A DNA stretch of 64,000 bases from Clostridiales bacterium (GTDB lineage: Bacteria > Bacillota > Clostridia > Oscillospirales > CAG-272), in assembly GCA_012840355.1 (NCBI GenBank), contig DULN01000005.1, positions 1-64,000 of the forward strand, given 5' to 3'. Below are positions 52,401-60,152 of the stretch, in pieces. The translations under genes were made by a program, and so were the position numbers. Position 1 is the first letter of the stretch. Every line of letters begins with the position of its first letter. The notes beneath the pieces were generated by a model. It did no database searches and had not been told where the DNA came from. It was given only the letters and a program-made list of their open reading frames with translations.

Positions 52401-52852
52401 GGCAGCCGCCTTGACGCAGCCTCGAGCATAGCGGGCGTTATCCCGCGCGTGCGCAGGCGGGTGTACTCGCGCAAAAACACCTCCGCCCAACGCCGGCTTG
52501 AATCCGGCTCGACCTTGTATACCGAAAGCAGCCCAGAAAGCTCGTCTAGCGTGCGCCACATCGCGACGGTGCGCGCGCCCGCGTCGGCATAGCGGTAGCA
52601 CAGCCCGCCGAGCCGCCGGAATACGAGGTTGCAAAGCCTTGTAAAGCTAAGCACAAACAGCCCCCTTGAGTCAATGCCTTCGGTAAGCTCCGCGAGCCGC
52701 GACTCTGCCGAAACAAGGCTCTGCTCGGGCACGATCAGGTACTCGGTGCCGCCGCCCCGCAGCGACTCGACGAGCATGCGCGAAAGCAGGTGCGTCTTCC
52801 CGCTGCCCGCCGGCCCGAGTATAAACCGGAGCGAGCCTGCCACTTTTGCCAT
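49493..52852 (-). CDS. addB: ATP-dependent helicase/nuclease subunit B (AddB-like)
   Basis: The 1119-residue protein has a Walker A GPAGSGKT (13-20), the VPEQSLVSAESRLAE region typical of AddB and a C-terminal RecB-like nuclease. LRVVDYKTGTKRF is its PD-(D/E)XK core. Cysteines in YVMCSFSYYCRYML and the C-terminal CRFCPYGPVCR form the 4Fe-4S staple. It would process double-strand breaks with AddA, which is not in the window. No ribosome site stands out beyond GGGGGA. The gene is convergent with relA and divergent from the next gene. Confidence 0.9.
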   Translation of the reverse strand: MAKVAGSLRFILGPAGSGKTHLLSRMLVESLRGGGTEYLIVPEQSLVSAESRLAELTEGIDSRGLFVLSFTRLCNLVFRRLGGLCYRYADAGARTVAMWRTLDELSGLLSVYKVEPDSSRRWAEVFLREYTRLRTRGITPAMLEAASRRLPPEHARLAGKLSDLSLVGASYSRLLGELYDDPLEDIPRATELLRDTDFFSGCGVWLDSFDGFTHEQYGLLREALRSARHITVALRMPEGSGSPAFEPVRRMRAALLRLADEVGAKVEEPIVLRDLPRYRSPELALLAASLWEDGGAGAADDAAGEPAGSAPPGAIRIVECGSKYEEAELAAAEIMKFVQAGGRWRDCAVIARNIADYEGIVDAALERAGAPYFLSARIDVLSRPVVKLALAALAVVAGGWRKADIMELLRTGMAGVTSEECDMLEEYLTTWNISGERRWRAEHEWRMNPDGYTDELSPRGERILATVNAVRARIVPPLAKLADSFHAPDGGEGGNIRGAAKGIYEFLIEMGVPGQLEEKEGGLARQLWEAITGALDTIVTVAAGATVTADRFSQLFSTVLRYATVGRIPPAVDCVMVGQSDSLRAEDIKLAVLLGAAEGVFPGRAEEADEVFTSAELRVLREVGIDPRDDVELRASDELLGFYRAAALPAERLVVTYSPREGAGAREEAKPSAGVLRLLAMFPGLVAEKYSSLPPEERIFCRELALEHAAASPNTPEGIALRELLSEDPSAAAALESAKSPLAEPEAQLSPELAAEVFRGDLALTQSRLESYVMCSFSYYCRYMLKLREQPKAEVGGADVGNFVHRVLERFFRRAVLPDGRLDPALTREERAKLADEVIEEYIAQTFGQGEERSARAQNLFRRLRRATALIIENIAEELGQSEFVPCRLELPIGRGVAEDGGRAVEPLRIPLPDGAAAYVYGKIDRVDVYRRGGKVYLRVVDYKTGTKRFSLSDVALGLNLQLLLYLFSLWHGGKAAVGAEDAELLPAGVIYMSAGAPRVDALPGEGAKDVELRAMGELYRSGVFIDDEDILRAMEKELEGKYIPVRLGSGGLAVKGKSSGLCDLAGFGKLMREVEGIVAKIGAEMKSGEASARPLRDSRRDACRFCPYGPVCRTRRRD

Positions 52853-52986
52853 TCCCCCTCTTCCCCGGCAAAACCGCGCCGGGGGATTTTACTTTTTTCA
52901 CATTATACCGCCGCGCGGGAGGGGCTGTCAACCGAGCGCCGGACCACAGGTGTAGCTTTTTTTACCGAATTTTATAAAAATACGAC

Positions 52987-53015
52987 TGTACAAACGGCGT
53001 AAAATATGCTATCAT
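52987..53015 (+). promoter_or_regulatory. Weak promoter of the 53063 gene
   Basis: TGTACA (52987-52992) and TATCAT (53010-53015) are 17 bp apart. This places transcription after the first in-frame ATG at 53006 and supports the start at 53063. Confidence 0.4.
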
Positions 53016-53062
53016 ATTACAGAATATTGCAAAAATGTATCAGGCTAATCGGGGATTTGTCA

Positions 53063-55090
53063 ATGCTACCACTGCAAGCCGCGCTGATTTTTGCGGCATT
53101 CCTGCTCTGCGGCGTGCTGCTGATACTGATAATCGTATCGGCGGGCGACCCGCAGAAAAACGCAAAGCCCAACCAGCCGCGGGCGATAAAGCTAATCGGC
53201 GGCGCGTCGAGCGACTATGTCATCGTATGCCCCGAGAACGCGTCGCGCACCGTGCTTGAAGCGGCGGAGCGGCTGCGGGCGGCTATCCGCGAGTCGACGG
53301 GAGCGTCGCTGCCGATTATTACCGACTCGCCCGAGGAGCCGCCGGCGCCGCATGAGATACTCGTCGGGCATACCTGCCGCGACTATTCGGTCGACGCGCT
53401 GGAGATGCTCAATGGCCGCGCCTATTACGCGGCGATAAAAAGCGGCGGCACGCTCGTCTTGACCGGCACTGACGACGAGATGGTCGCGGCGGCGGTCGAC
53501 TCTTTTGTTGCCGAGTTCGTGCTTGGCAGCAAAACCGTCAGCGTGCCTGCCGGGTACGGCGAAATCGTCCACGCGCCTGAGATTGTTTCGCCCGCGCGCG
53601 GCGAAGAGAACGTGACCATTTCGCCGGTCTTCACCTTCACCGCCGGAAGCGCCGGCGAGCACACGATCGAGGTCCATCAGCCCGACGGCAAAGGCTGGAC
53701 GCCCGTTGCGACATGGAAGATAAGCGCGCAGGCGGGCGAGACGGTCCGCCATTTTGACGACTCAAAGCAGCTTGAGCCGTGCTCTTTATATCTTTGGCGC
53801 GTGGGCTGCGGAGCGGCGTACAGCGCCGGCGTGTTCTCGACGGTGTACGACAAAACGTTGCACCCTGCAAACACCGGCTTGGTGTTCGCGTTTTCCGACA
53901 TGATGCCCGAAAAGGTGCTGCACGCCTACCTGTCCCGTGCGGTCAGCCACTCGTTCTTCGAGCGCACCGACGAGGAGTTTATAAAGCATAACAGGCGGTT
54001 TATACTAAACGTCGGCGCGAAGTTCGTCCTGCGCGCGGCAAGCCTTTGGCGCGCGGGCGCGTCGGACGAGGCGGCGCTGCGCGAGTACGCGAAAGCGATA
54101 AACGACATGCACACCGCCGATCCCGACATAATCTTCGAGGCGTATATACCCGAGGCGGTTTCCCCGTCGGTCGGCGAGTTCGCCGTGCCGGCATGGGTGT
54201 TCAAAGCCTTTGGGATAAAGCCCGAGAATCGGCCGTTTTCATACGAGGCGATGCTCTTCCCTGAGGGCGAGTTCGTCGGCCACTGGGGCGACGCCGGCAG
54301 CGTTCCGGACATAAGGCAAACAGAGACTCAGATGTGGTATTATTACCGCGCCGCGACGCTCATAGACGCGGGGTTTGAGGCGCTTTATTTCGGGCAGCTT
54401 CTCCTACCCGGCAAACACGACGGCCGCAACGCCGGCTGGACGAGGGTGTTCAGCCTCATCCGCGAGTACGCGTCAAAATACGCGCGCAGGCGGTTCGTGC
54501 TTTTATCGGGGCAGACGCACGGCATAGTCGGCAGCGACGGAAAGCTGCTCTGCGATTTTCACCGCTACGGCGCGCGCTGCATGGTGCCGGAGACCGAGGC
54601 GGACCATCCGCCGACCGAGGACGACCCGCAGAAGGTCATATTCTCGCGCGGGTATGGCGACTCTATATTCGGTCGCAGCATCGGCGGGCGTACATACTCG
54701 GGCTGGGCGGCTGACAGCCTGCCGTACATTATAGAGCTTGACAGCTGCGGCTTTGACACGCCCGCGGGCACCCTGCCGAAGCATACCGACATAGCCTCCG
54801 CCGACTGGTGGGGCTACGACGAGATGAGCTGGTTCGCGAACCAGCCGTACTGGTACCAGCGCGTGTTTTTGGCATACGCCTACCGCTGGGTGATTGAGGC
54901 AGACCGCGGCGGCGGGCATTTCGCTATGCCGGGCACAAGGCAGGTCGCCCTGCGCGGGGGCGATGGGCTTGTCAAATCGGTGTTTTACCCGTTTTCCTCG
55001 GTCTATTTCGAGGGCGGCACCGACGTTGAGAACATTATCCGCGAGATTTGGACCTCGGACAACAAAAAAACGCTGACCGAGCGGTTTTAG
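53063..55090 (+). CDS. Uncharacterised surface protein, possible glycan-active enzyme
   Basis: The 675-residue protein starts with one membrane helix (MLPLQAALIFAAFLLCGVLL), so it is likely extracellular. Residues about 50-165 (YVIVCPENASRTVLEAAERL, PHEILVGHTCR) resemble the GH67/GH20-like N-terminal fold of glycosidases. A segment about 170-260 looks like a fibronectin-type beta-sandwich. The C-terminal 400 residues have barrel-like features (DPDIIFEAYIPEA, MWYYYRAATLIDAGFEALYFGQ, YRWVIEADRGGGHFAM) without a family I can name. GGGGA lies 7 nt before the start. Confidence 0.72.
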   Translation: MLPLQAALIFAAFLLCGVLLILIIVSAGDPQKNAKPNQPRAIKLIGGASSDYVIVCPENASRTVLEAAERLRAAIRESTGASLPIITDSPEEPPAPHEILVGHTCRDYSVDALEMLNGRAYYAAIKSGGTLVLTGTDDEMVAAAVDSFVAEFVLGSKTVSVPAGYGEIVHAPEIVSPARGEENVTISPVFTFTAGSAGEHTIEVHQPDGKGWTPVATWKISAQAGETVRHFDDSKQLEPCSLYLWRVGCGAAYSAGVFSTVYDKTLHPANTGLVFAFSDMMPEKVLHAYLSRAVSHSFFERTDEEFIKHNRRFILNVGAKFVLRAASLWRAGASDEAALREYAKAINDMHTADPDIIFEAYIPEAVSPSVGEFAVPAWVFKAFGIKPENRPFSYEAMLFPEGEFVGHWGDAGSVPDIRQTETQMWYYYRAATLIDAGFEALYFGQLLLPGKHDGRNAGWTRVFSLIREYASKYARRRFVLLSGQTHGIVGSDGKLLCDFHRYGARCMVPETEADHPPTEDDPQKVIFSRGYGDSIFGRSIGGRTYSGWAADSLPYIIELDSCGFDTPAGTLPKHTDIASADWWGYDEMSWFANQPYWYQRVFLAYAYRWVIEADRGGGHFAMPGTRQVALRGGDGLVKSVFYPFSSVYFEGGTDVENIIREIWTSDNKKTLTERF

Positions 55091-55136
55091 CCGCCGGTTT
55101 TTATGGTAAAAATCGAGTTTGGGGGAATAAGCTTTA

Positions 55137-55640
55137 GTGAAAAAAGCGATAAAGTTCATCTCGCGCGCGGCGCTGGTCGGCGCTATTTACGCCGTGCTAA
55201 CGCTCGCGCTTTACCCTATATCGTTCGGCGCGGTGCAGTTTAGACTGTCGGAGGCGCTGACGCTTCTGCCTTTGTTGATCCCGGAGGCGATACCCGGGCT
55301 TTTTGTCGGCTGCATCGTGGCGAACCTCCTTTCGCCGAACATCGTCGTGCTCGACGTGGTGTTCGGCAGCCTAGCGACGCTGATTGCGGCGGTGCTGACC
55401 TCGCGCGTAAAGTCGGTATGGCTCGCGCCGCTGCCGCCGGTTATCTGCAACGCGCTCATCGTCGGCGCGGTCATCGCCTACTCGGAGGTAGGCGCGGGCG
55501 CGGGCTTTTGGGCGGCGTACCTGTTTAATTTGGCGAGCGTCGGGTTCGGCGAGCTCGTGGTGTGCTACGCCCTCGGCGTGCCACTTATCTTGGCGCTGCG
55601 CCGCGTCGCGCCGAAGATTGGATTCGCGATGACAAATTAG
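55137..55640 (+). CDS. queT: QueT-family queuosine-precursor transporter
   Basis: The 167-residue protein has five to six membrane helices. The RAALVGAIYAVLTLAL and GAVQFRLSEALTLLPLL segments are typical of the QueT (DUF988) S-component of ECF transporters, which import queuosine precursors such as preQ1. The start is GTG with GGGGGAA about 10 nt upstream. It follows the 53063 gene by 46 bp; no preQ1 riboswitch fits in that space. An ECF ATPase module is not in the window. Confidence 0.93.
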   Translation: MKKAIKFISRAALVGAIYAVLTLALYPISFGAVQFRLSEALTLLPLLIPEAIPGLFVGCIVANLLSPNIVVLDVVFGSLATLIAAVLTSRVKSVWLAPLPPVICNALIVGAVIAYSEVGAGAGFWAAYLFNLASVGFGELVVCYALGVPLILALRRVAPKIGFAMTN

Positions 55641-55659
55641 GTGTCTACCCCTGTAAAAA

Positions 55660-55740
55660 CCTTTGGCCAAGGGGGATACGGATACGCCGGGGGGACATTG
55701 TCCCCCCGGACCCGCAAACCGGCTCCGCTGGGCCCCTTTC
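55660..55740 (-). repeat. Dispersed intergenic element, copy 6
   Basis: In reverse orientation it carries ATACGCCGGGGGGAC and the perfect hairpin CCGGGGGGAC-ATT-GTCCCCCCGG (55687-55709), then GGCTCCGCTGGGCCCC. The gap 55641-55841 holds nothing else. Confidence 0.8.
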
Positions 55741-55841
55741 CCGAGCGGAGGCTTAGGTTGAAGGGACAAACAGGGGACGACTTCGCTATATATATGTGCT
55801 AACATATAAGCTGCAAAAGACTAGGTGCGGAGGTAAAACGC

Positions 55842-56183
55842 ATGGCGAAGACCCGTTCCCCTGAGCCGAACGCGATACTGATACATTACGACTTTTACCA
55901 ACAGGTAAGCCATTTTAGCGACGCGCAAGTGGGCGCGCTGGTGCGGATGATGCTCGCGTACGCTATATCCGACCGGCTGCCCGCGCTGTCGGCGGACGAG
56001 GCGGTCAACACCGCCTTCCACTTCCTTCGGCCGCAGCTAGACGCAGACAAGGCACGCTACATCGCGCGCTGCAATACCAACGCGAAGATTGCCTCAGAGC
56101 GCGTCGCGCGCCAGCGCGCAGCGAAAGCGCTCGCCGAAGACTCGGGCATAATCGACGAGCTTATAAAAAGCGCGCGCTCTTAA
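55842..56183 (+). CDS. DUF6291-like protein
   Basis: The 113-residue soluble protein has ILIHYDFYQQVSHFSDAQVG, then ALVRMMLAYAISDRLPALS and FHFLRPQLDADKARYIAR. This is the pattern of DUF6291-like proteins, which are often near phage or plasmid replication genes but have no proven function. A strong GGAGG site lies upstream. No phage genes surround it here. It may be a domesticated or stand-alone copy. Confidence 0.72.
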   Translation: MAKTRSPEPNAILIHYDFYQQVSHFSDAQVGALVRMMLAYAISDRLPALSADEAVNTAFHFLRPQLDADKARYIARCNTNAKIASERVARQRAAKALAEDSGIIDELIKSARS

Positions 56184-56205
56184 GCTTGAAAACAACCGGA
56201 CGGCT

Positions 56206-56225
56206 GTGCACGTTCGTGCACGTTC
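56206..56225 (+). repeat. Tandem 10-bp repeat in the galU leader
   Basis: GTGCACGTTC occurs twice in tandem. The rest of the 56184-56358 gap is AT-rich. It includes the hairpin GTGCTTT-ATA-AAAGCAC (about 56287-56303) and TATACT-like boxes near 56324, but no gene. Confidence 0.5.
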
Positions 56226-56358
56226 GTTACCATATAAACATAAAGCTAAACTAAAAGTAAAGTAAAACTTAAACTTAATCAAAGGTGCTTTATAAAAGCA
56301 CTATATCTTAACCCGGTTATTATACTATATTACTTTATATATAGAAGGAGCTGTCAAA

Positions 56359-57252
56359 ATGTCGGAAAGATGCGATAACAAAAAGCCAGTGCGCAAAGCC
56401 GTGATACCCGCGGCAGGGCTCGGCACAAGGATGCTGCCGATAGCGCGCGCGGTGCCAAAAGAGATGCTGCCCATAGTCGACAAGCCCGCCATCCACTACC
56501 TCGTGGAGGAAGCGGCTAACAGCGGCATTACCGATATACTCATCATCACCAACCGCGGCAAAGGCGCAATGGAGGACTATTTCGACTACTCGCCGGAGTA
56601 CGAGGATAAGCTCCGCTCGTCGGGCAAGGAGTCGTGGATACCGCCTCTTTATGAGCTTGTCGACCGCGTCAACGTCACTTTCGTGCGCCAGAAGGTGACG
56701 CGCGGGCTGGGCGACGCGGTGCTCCGCGCCCGCAGCTTCACCGGCGACGAGCCGTTTTTAGTGCTTTACGGCGACGATATAATCTTCTCCGAAACTAAGC
56801 CGGCCTGCGCGCAGCTTATCGATGTGTACAATAAATACGGCAAAGCGGTTGCCGGCGTCAAGGAAGTCACGCCGGAGCAGATCCGCAAGTACAGCTCTCT
56901 GCGCGTCAAGCCGCTTGAGGAGCGCGTATACGCAGTCGATACGATGATCGAAAAGCCAGCGCCCGGGCAGGAATACTCGCTGTTCTCGGTGCTCGGAAGG
57001 GTGCTGCTCACGCCCGATATCTTCGACATACTCGAGCGCACCCCGCTCGGCGCGGGCGGCGAGCTGCAGCTTACCGACGCGATGAAGACGCTTGCCGAGA
57101 CCGAAGGCATGATAGCGCTCGATTTCGAGGGGCGCCGCTATGACCTCGGCTCGAAGTTCGGCTTCCTCGAGGCAAACGTCGAGCGCGCGCTGCTGCACCC
57201 CGAGGTCGGCGAGGAGTTCCGCAAGTTCCTAAAGAACTTAAAGCTTGACTAA
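56359..57252 (+). CDS. galU: UTP-glucose-1-phosphate uridylyltransferase
   Basis: The 297-residue enzyme makes UDP-glucose. The nucleotide-binding start KAVIPAAGLGTRMLPIARAVPKEMLPIVDKP is a GalU signature, with VEEAANSGITDILIITNRG and the C-terminal YDLGSKFGFLEANVERAL. A GGAG site is close to the start. UDP-glucose feeds cell-wall teichoic acids and exopolysaccharide. It is a single-gene unit by position. Confidence 0.96.
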   Translation: MSERCDNKKPVRKAVIPAAGLGTRMLPIARAVPKEMLPIVDKPAIHYLVEEAANSGITDILIITNRGKGAMEDYFDYSPEYEDKLRSSGKESWIPPLYELVDRVNVTFVRQKVTRGLGDAVLRARSFTGDEPFLVLYGDDIIFSETKPACAQLIDVYNKYGKAVAGVKEVTPEQIRKYSSLRVKPLEERVYAVDTMIEKPAPGQEYSLFSVLGRVLLTPDIFDILERTPLGAGGELQLTDAMKTLAETEGMIALDFEGRRYDLGSKFGFLEANVERALLHPEVGEEFRKFLKNLKLD

Positions 57253-57288
57253 ACATAGCCGCCGGCAAAGCCCCCTTTTATGCCCCGT

Positions 57289-57359
57289 CCGGCGCGCCCA
57301 CAAAAGAGCGGTTTTTTCTCACTTGCTGCGGCGGCACAATTGCCGCCGCGGCGCGCCGG
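57289..57359. repeat. Nested inverted repeats after galU
   Basis: Outer arms CCGGCGCGCC (57289-57298) and GGCGCGCCGG (57350-57359) enclose a perfect inner hairpin GCGGCGGCA-CAAT-TGCCGCCGC (57328-57349). A GAGCGGTTTTTTCTC stretch lies between. It lies in the 224-bp gap between galU and the next gene; I see nothing else there. Confidence 0.7.
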
Positions 57360-57476
57360 GCACCCACCGCGCGCAAAGCGCACGAAGGCTGGCTGTCCAC
57401 ATATAGTGCGCGGCAGCCGCACTGACCTATAGCCACGCGATACGTTTAATTTTACATATTTTGAGGAGGTTACCGC

Positions 57477-58187
57477 ATGAACTTTGCGCTCAACAAAAAG
57501 TATTTCAAAGGTTCCTCTCCCCTTTTCTGGATTTGTGGCCTTGTCGTGCTGTTTGTCGGACTCGTGCTGCTGTTCGTGCAGGATATGCTGGCCTATGGCA
57601 TCGTGCTTGTTGTCGGCTCGCTGATTTACCTCGGCGTGTACTTCGCGTCGCTCGCTAAGGACAGCGATATTACCGACGGCATAAATATCAGGGTCGACCA
57701 GCTGCGCACCGAAGCCCGCGCCGATTACGAGAGGCAGTACGTCAAAGCGAAAAAGCTCTCGACGCCTAAAATTTACGAGTTCCAGCGCTTCCTCTACACG
57801 CCGAAAGAGGAGGGCGCCGAGCTGAAGATGCGCCTTTCCAAGCACGGCGAAGTGTTCACCTCGCGATACGGCTTCTCTATGCTCTTCGTCGACGAGATGA
57901 ACAAGATAATGCAGCTTTACCTCTTCACATTGTCGCTCCTTGAGGACGACGACGAAATGGAGAGCATCTCCCTGCCGTATTTCGGGCTCGCCAGGGCATG
58001 GCTCGACGAAACCGATATACAGCTCAAAGTGGGGGGCGAGACCGTCGCGAGGAAGGATACATACCTCTGCATTGAGCTTAAGGACGGCAACAAGATTTCA
58101 ATCCCGTGCGTGCGCGACGCCGCGACCGAAACTCTTATCGACGACATCAACATCCGCTACTGCAAGGAGACGCAGCCGCAGCAATAA
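57477..58187 (+). CDS. Uncharacterised two-helix membrane protein
   Basis: The 236-residue protein has two hydrophobic segments at about 17-36 and 39-58. A soluble domain follows with YEFQRFLYTPKEEGAELKMR, YGFSMLFVDEMNKIMQLYLF and KDTYLCIELKDGNKISIPCV, a mixed beta and helical layout like a PH-like domain. I do not recognise a family. It resembles in plan, but not clearly in sequence, the membrane protein at 10159-10707. GAGGAGG precedes the start. Confidence 0.68.
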   Translation: MNFALNKKYFKGSSPLFWICGLVVLFVGLVLLFVQDMLAYGIVLVVGSLIYLGVYFASLAKDSDITDGINIRVDQLRTEARADYERQYVKAKKLSTPKIYEFQRFLYTPKEEGAELKMRLSKHGEVFTSRYGFSMLFVDEMNKIMQLYLFTLSLLEDDDEMESISLPYFGLARAWLDETDIQLKVGGETVARKDTYLCIELKDGNKISIPCVRDAATETLIDDINIRYCKETQPQQ

Positions 58188-58227
58188 GCGGCACCTAGCG
58201 GCGCTGTAATAACGCGGCATAGGCTGC

Positions 58228-58366
58228 GTAGGCGGTACAACATGAACGCCCGGCACAGGCCGGAGCCAGATCGCGGGGCGCGGGGGGACCATGTCCCCCC
58301 TCCGTATACCCAATATTAAAAGTAATTTGAAGGGTTCGGGAAACTTTTTGGGGAAGTTTTCCCGAG
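58228..58366 (+). repeat. Dispersed intergenic element, copy 7
   Basis: It reads GCGTAGGCGG, GCCCGGCACAGGCCGGAGCC, GCGGGGCGCG and GGGGGGAC-CAT-GTCCCCCC (58282-58300), then CCGTATACCC. It ends in CGGGAAACTTTTTGG and GGAAGTTTTCCCG. It lies directly before the dCMP deaminase start. Confidence 0.82.
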
Positions 58367-58369
58367 TAT

Positions 58370-58870
58370 ATGACAAACAATATGGAACGGGTTTCGAAAA
58401 CGAACTATTACCTTGACATAGCGCAGACAGTGGCGGAGCGGTCCACGTGCCTGCGCAGGCGGTACGGCGCAATTATCGTCAAAAACGACATCATCATCGC
58501 GACCGGCTACAACGGCGCGCCTCGCGGGCGCAAAAACTGCAGCGACCTTGGGTACTGCATAAGGGAGCAGCTCGCCATCCCGCGCGGCGAGCGGTACGAG
58601 CTGTGCCGGTCGGTCCACGCCGAGGCGAACGCGATAATAGCTGCCTCGCGCGAGCAGATGCTCGGCGCAACGCTATACATAGCCTGCGTCGACCCCGCGA
58701 CCGGCGAAATCGTCGGCGGGGTCAACTCCTGCGCCATGTGCAAGCGCCTTATTATAAACGCAGGCATTGAAACCGTCGTCGTGCGGGAAACTAAAACCGA
58801 CTACAAAGTATACAGGGTTTCCGACTGGATAGCCGACGACGAAAGCATCAAAGGAGAATTCGGGTATTGA
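58370..58870 (+). CDS. dCMP deaminase family protein
   Basis: The 166-residue zinc enzyme has the cytidine/deoxycytidylate deaminase motif CRSVHAEANAI and the downstream SCAMCKRLI zinc-cysteine pair, with RYGAIIVKNDIIIATGYNGAPRG at the front. It resembles the ComEB group. It would convert dCMP to dUMP for thymidylate synthesis. The PCxxC motif is here SCAMC, a conservative change. The next gene starts on its stop codon (TTGA), so they are coupled. Confidence 0.9.
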   Translation: MTNNMERVSKTNYYLDIAQTVAERSTCLRRRYGAIIVKNDIIIATGYNGAPRGRKNCSDLGYCIREQLAIPRGERYELCRSVHAEANAIIAASREQMLGATLYIACVDPATGEIVGGVNSCAMCKRLIINAGIETVVVRETKTDYKVYRVSDWIADDESIKGEFGY

Positions 58871-59598
58871 AAAAGAGAAAATCCCCTGCCGCGAAAAAAA
58901 CACAGGCAGAAGCAGCAAAAAAACAAAAGGAAAAAAAGCAAAAGCTCCAGCTTACAATCGCGTTTTCAGCAGCCGCAGTCGCCATAGCGGCAGTAGCAAT
59001 ATATTTCGCGCTCGCCGGCCCGACGCTGGGGCTCGTCAAGCTCAAGCCTGAGGGCGGCAAATACGTCGACCGCTCCGGCGGCATTGCATACGTCGCCGCC
59101 GACATAAACTACGAGCCCATCGCCGTCGGAGAGCCGTACGCCCAGATAGGCGATACCACGCTATACGAAATCAAAGGGCTAGACCCCAAACAGTGGCTCA
59201 CCGAAAAATACGAGGGCGTCGGCGCGATCTACCACTCCGACAAAATAGAGCTGCCCGGGCTTGGCGGCTGGCAGGCGAACGCCGTTTTGGTCTGTGAGAC
59301 CGAGGTCATCACCGTGCAGAAAGCCGAGATAACCGACCCGGCGGACGTCGAAGCGATAGTCAAAGCGGCGACGGAAAACCCGCTCGATTACGAGCCATCG
59401 GAGCTGGTCACCCAGCGCGAGAGCTTCAAAGTCTATCATCTGAAGTTCACCTCATCGGTTTTCGAGGGGCTGTACTACGATATTTTATACCTTGACAACG
59501 GCAAAAACGCGTATTTTTATGACCGGTCGACAAAGCTTTATTACGACGCGGGCGAGCTGCTTGTCAAATACTTGCCGCGCGCAAGCGACGCCGAATGA
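58867..59598 (+). CDS. Uncharacterised membrane-anchored protein
   Basis: The 243-residue protein has a lysine-rich cytoplasmic head of about 30 residues, a helix (about 32-50, AFSAAAVAIAAVAIYFALAG) and an outer domain with GVGAIYHSDKIELPGLGGW and SVFEGLYYDILYLDNGKNAYF. I do not recognise a family. The start is TTG, with AAAGGAG at 11 nt, overlapping the deaminase stop. It sits in an operon of the deaminase, phosphatase, rimI and perhaps tsaD. Confidence 0.72.
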   Translation: MKKRKSPAAKKTQAEAAKKQKEKKQKLQLTIAFSAAAVAIAAVAIYFALAGPTLGLVKLKPEGGKYVDRSGGIAYVAADINYEPIAVGEPYAQIGDTTLYEIKGLDPKQWLTEKYEGVGAIYHSDKIELPGLGGWQANAVLVCETEVITVQKAEITDPADVEAIVKAATENPLDYEPSELVTQRESFKVYHLKFTSSVFEGLYYDILYLDNGKNAYFYDRSTKLYYDAGELLVKYLPRASDAE

Positions 59599-59618
59599 CG
59601 GTACGGCGGGAGGAATGT

Positions 59619-60152
59619 ATGGGAATCGACTGTAACCTTCAGTTGCCCGATACTGAGATTTTGCCGGACCTTGCCGAGTTTGCCGCGATGCCCTCTCCCG
59701 ACCTTAACAAGCCGATGCGCGTGCTGTTCGTGTGCACAGGCAACACCTGCCGCAGCCCCATGGCGGCGGCGGTGCTCAACGCGCTCGGCGGTGGGAGATA
59801 TGCGGCGCAGTCGGCGGGGCTGGTAGCAAAGCCGGGCATACCAATCTCGCCCTACGCGGTGCGGGCGCTTGAGGAGGCGGGCATCGTGTCGACCCCGTCG
59901 AACAACTACAAAGCACACAAGTCGCGGACGGTGACCGAGCAGATGATTGCCGAAGCCGACCGCGTTATCGGCATGACCGAGTCGCACATGCTGCTACTCA
60001 TGCGCGAGTACCCGCAGCACGCGGCGAAAATCAGCGTGATGAAGCGCGACATCGCCGACCCGTACGGCGGCACGCTCGAGGACTACAAAAAGTGCCTCGC
60101 CGAGATTACCGACAGCCTGCGCCAAACCTTCCCGCTGGAGCGTGAAGAATGA
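59619..60152 (+). CDS. Low-molecular-weight phosphatase (YwlE-like)
   Basis: The 177-residue protein has the P-loop VCTGNTCRSPMA (catalytic Cys39) and the general acid in DIADPYGG. The threonine after the asparagine in CTGNTCR (T43) is the residue that gives YwlE its arginine-phosphatase preference, so it may act on phospho-arginine as well as tyrosine. The start at 59619 follows GGGAGGA. This leaves about 30 residues before the core, longer than usual. It overlaps rimI by ATGA. Confidence 0.85.
   Translation: MGIDCNLQLPDTEILPDLAEFAAMPSPDLNKPMRVLFVCTGNTCRSPMAAAVLNALGGGRYAAQSAGLVAKPGIPISPYAVRALEEAGIVSTPSNNYKAHKSRTVTEQMIAEADRVIGMTESHMLLLMREYPQHAAKISVMKRDIADPYGGTLEDYKKCLAEITDSLRQTFPLEREE

Noticed and set aside
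55091..55136. preQ1 riboswitch upstream of queT
   Set aside because: The 46-bp gap lacks the preQ1 hairpin and A-rich tail. No match by eye.
56206..56225. Tandem GTGCACGTTC as a CRISPR-like or iteron array
   Set aside because: Only two units without spacers; too short for either.
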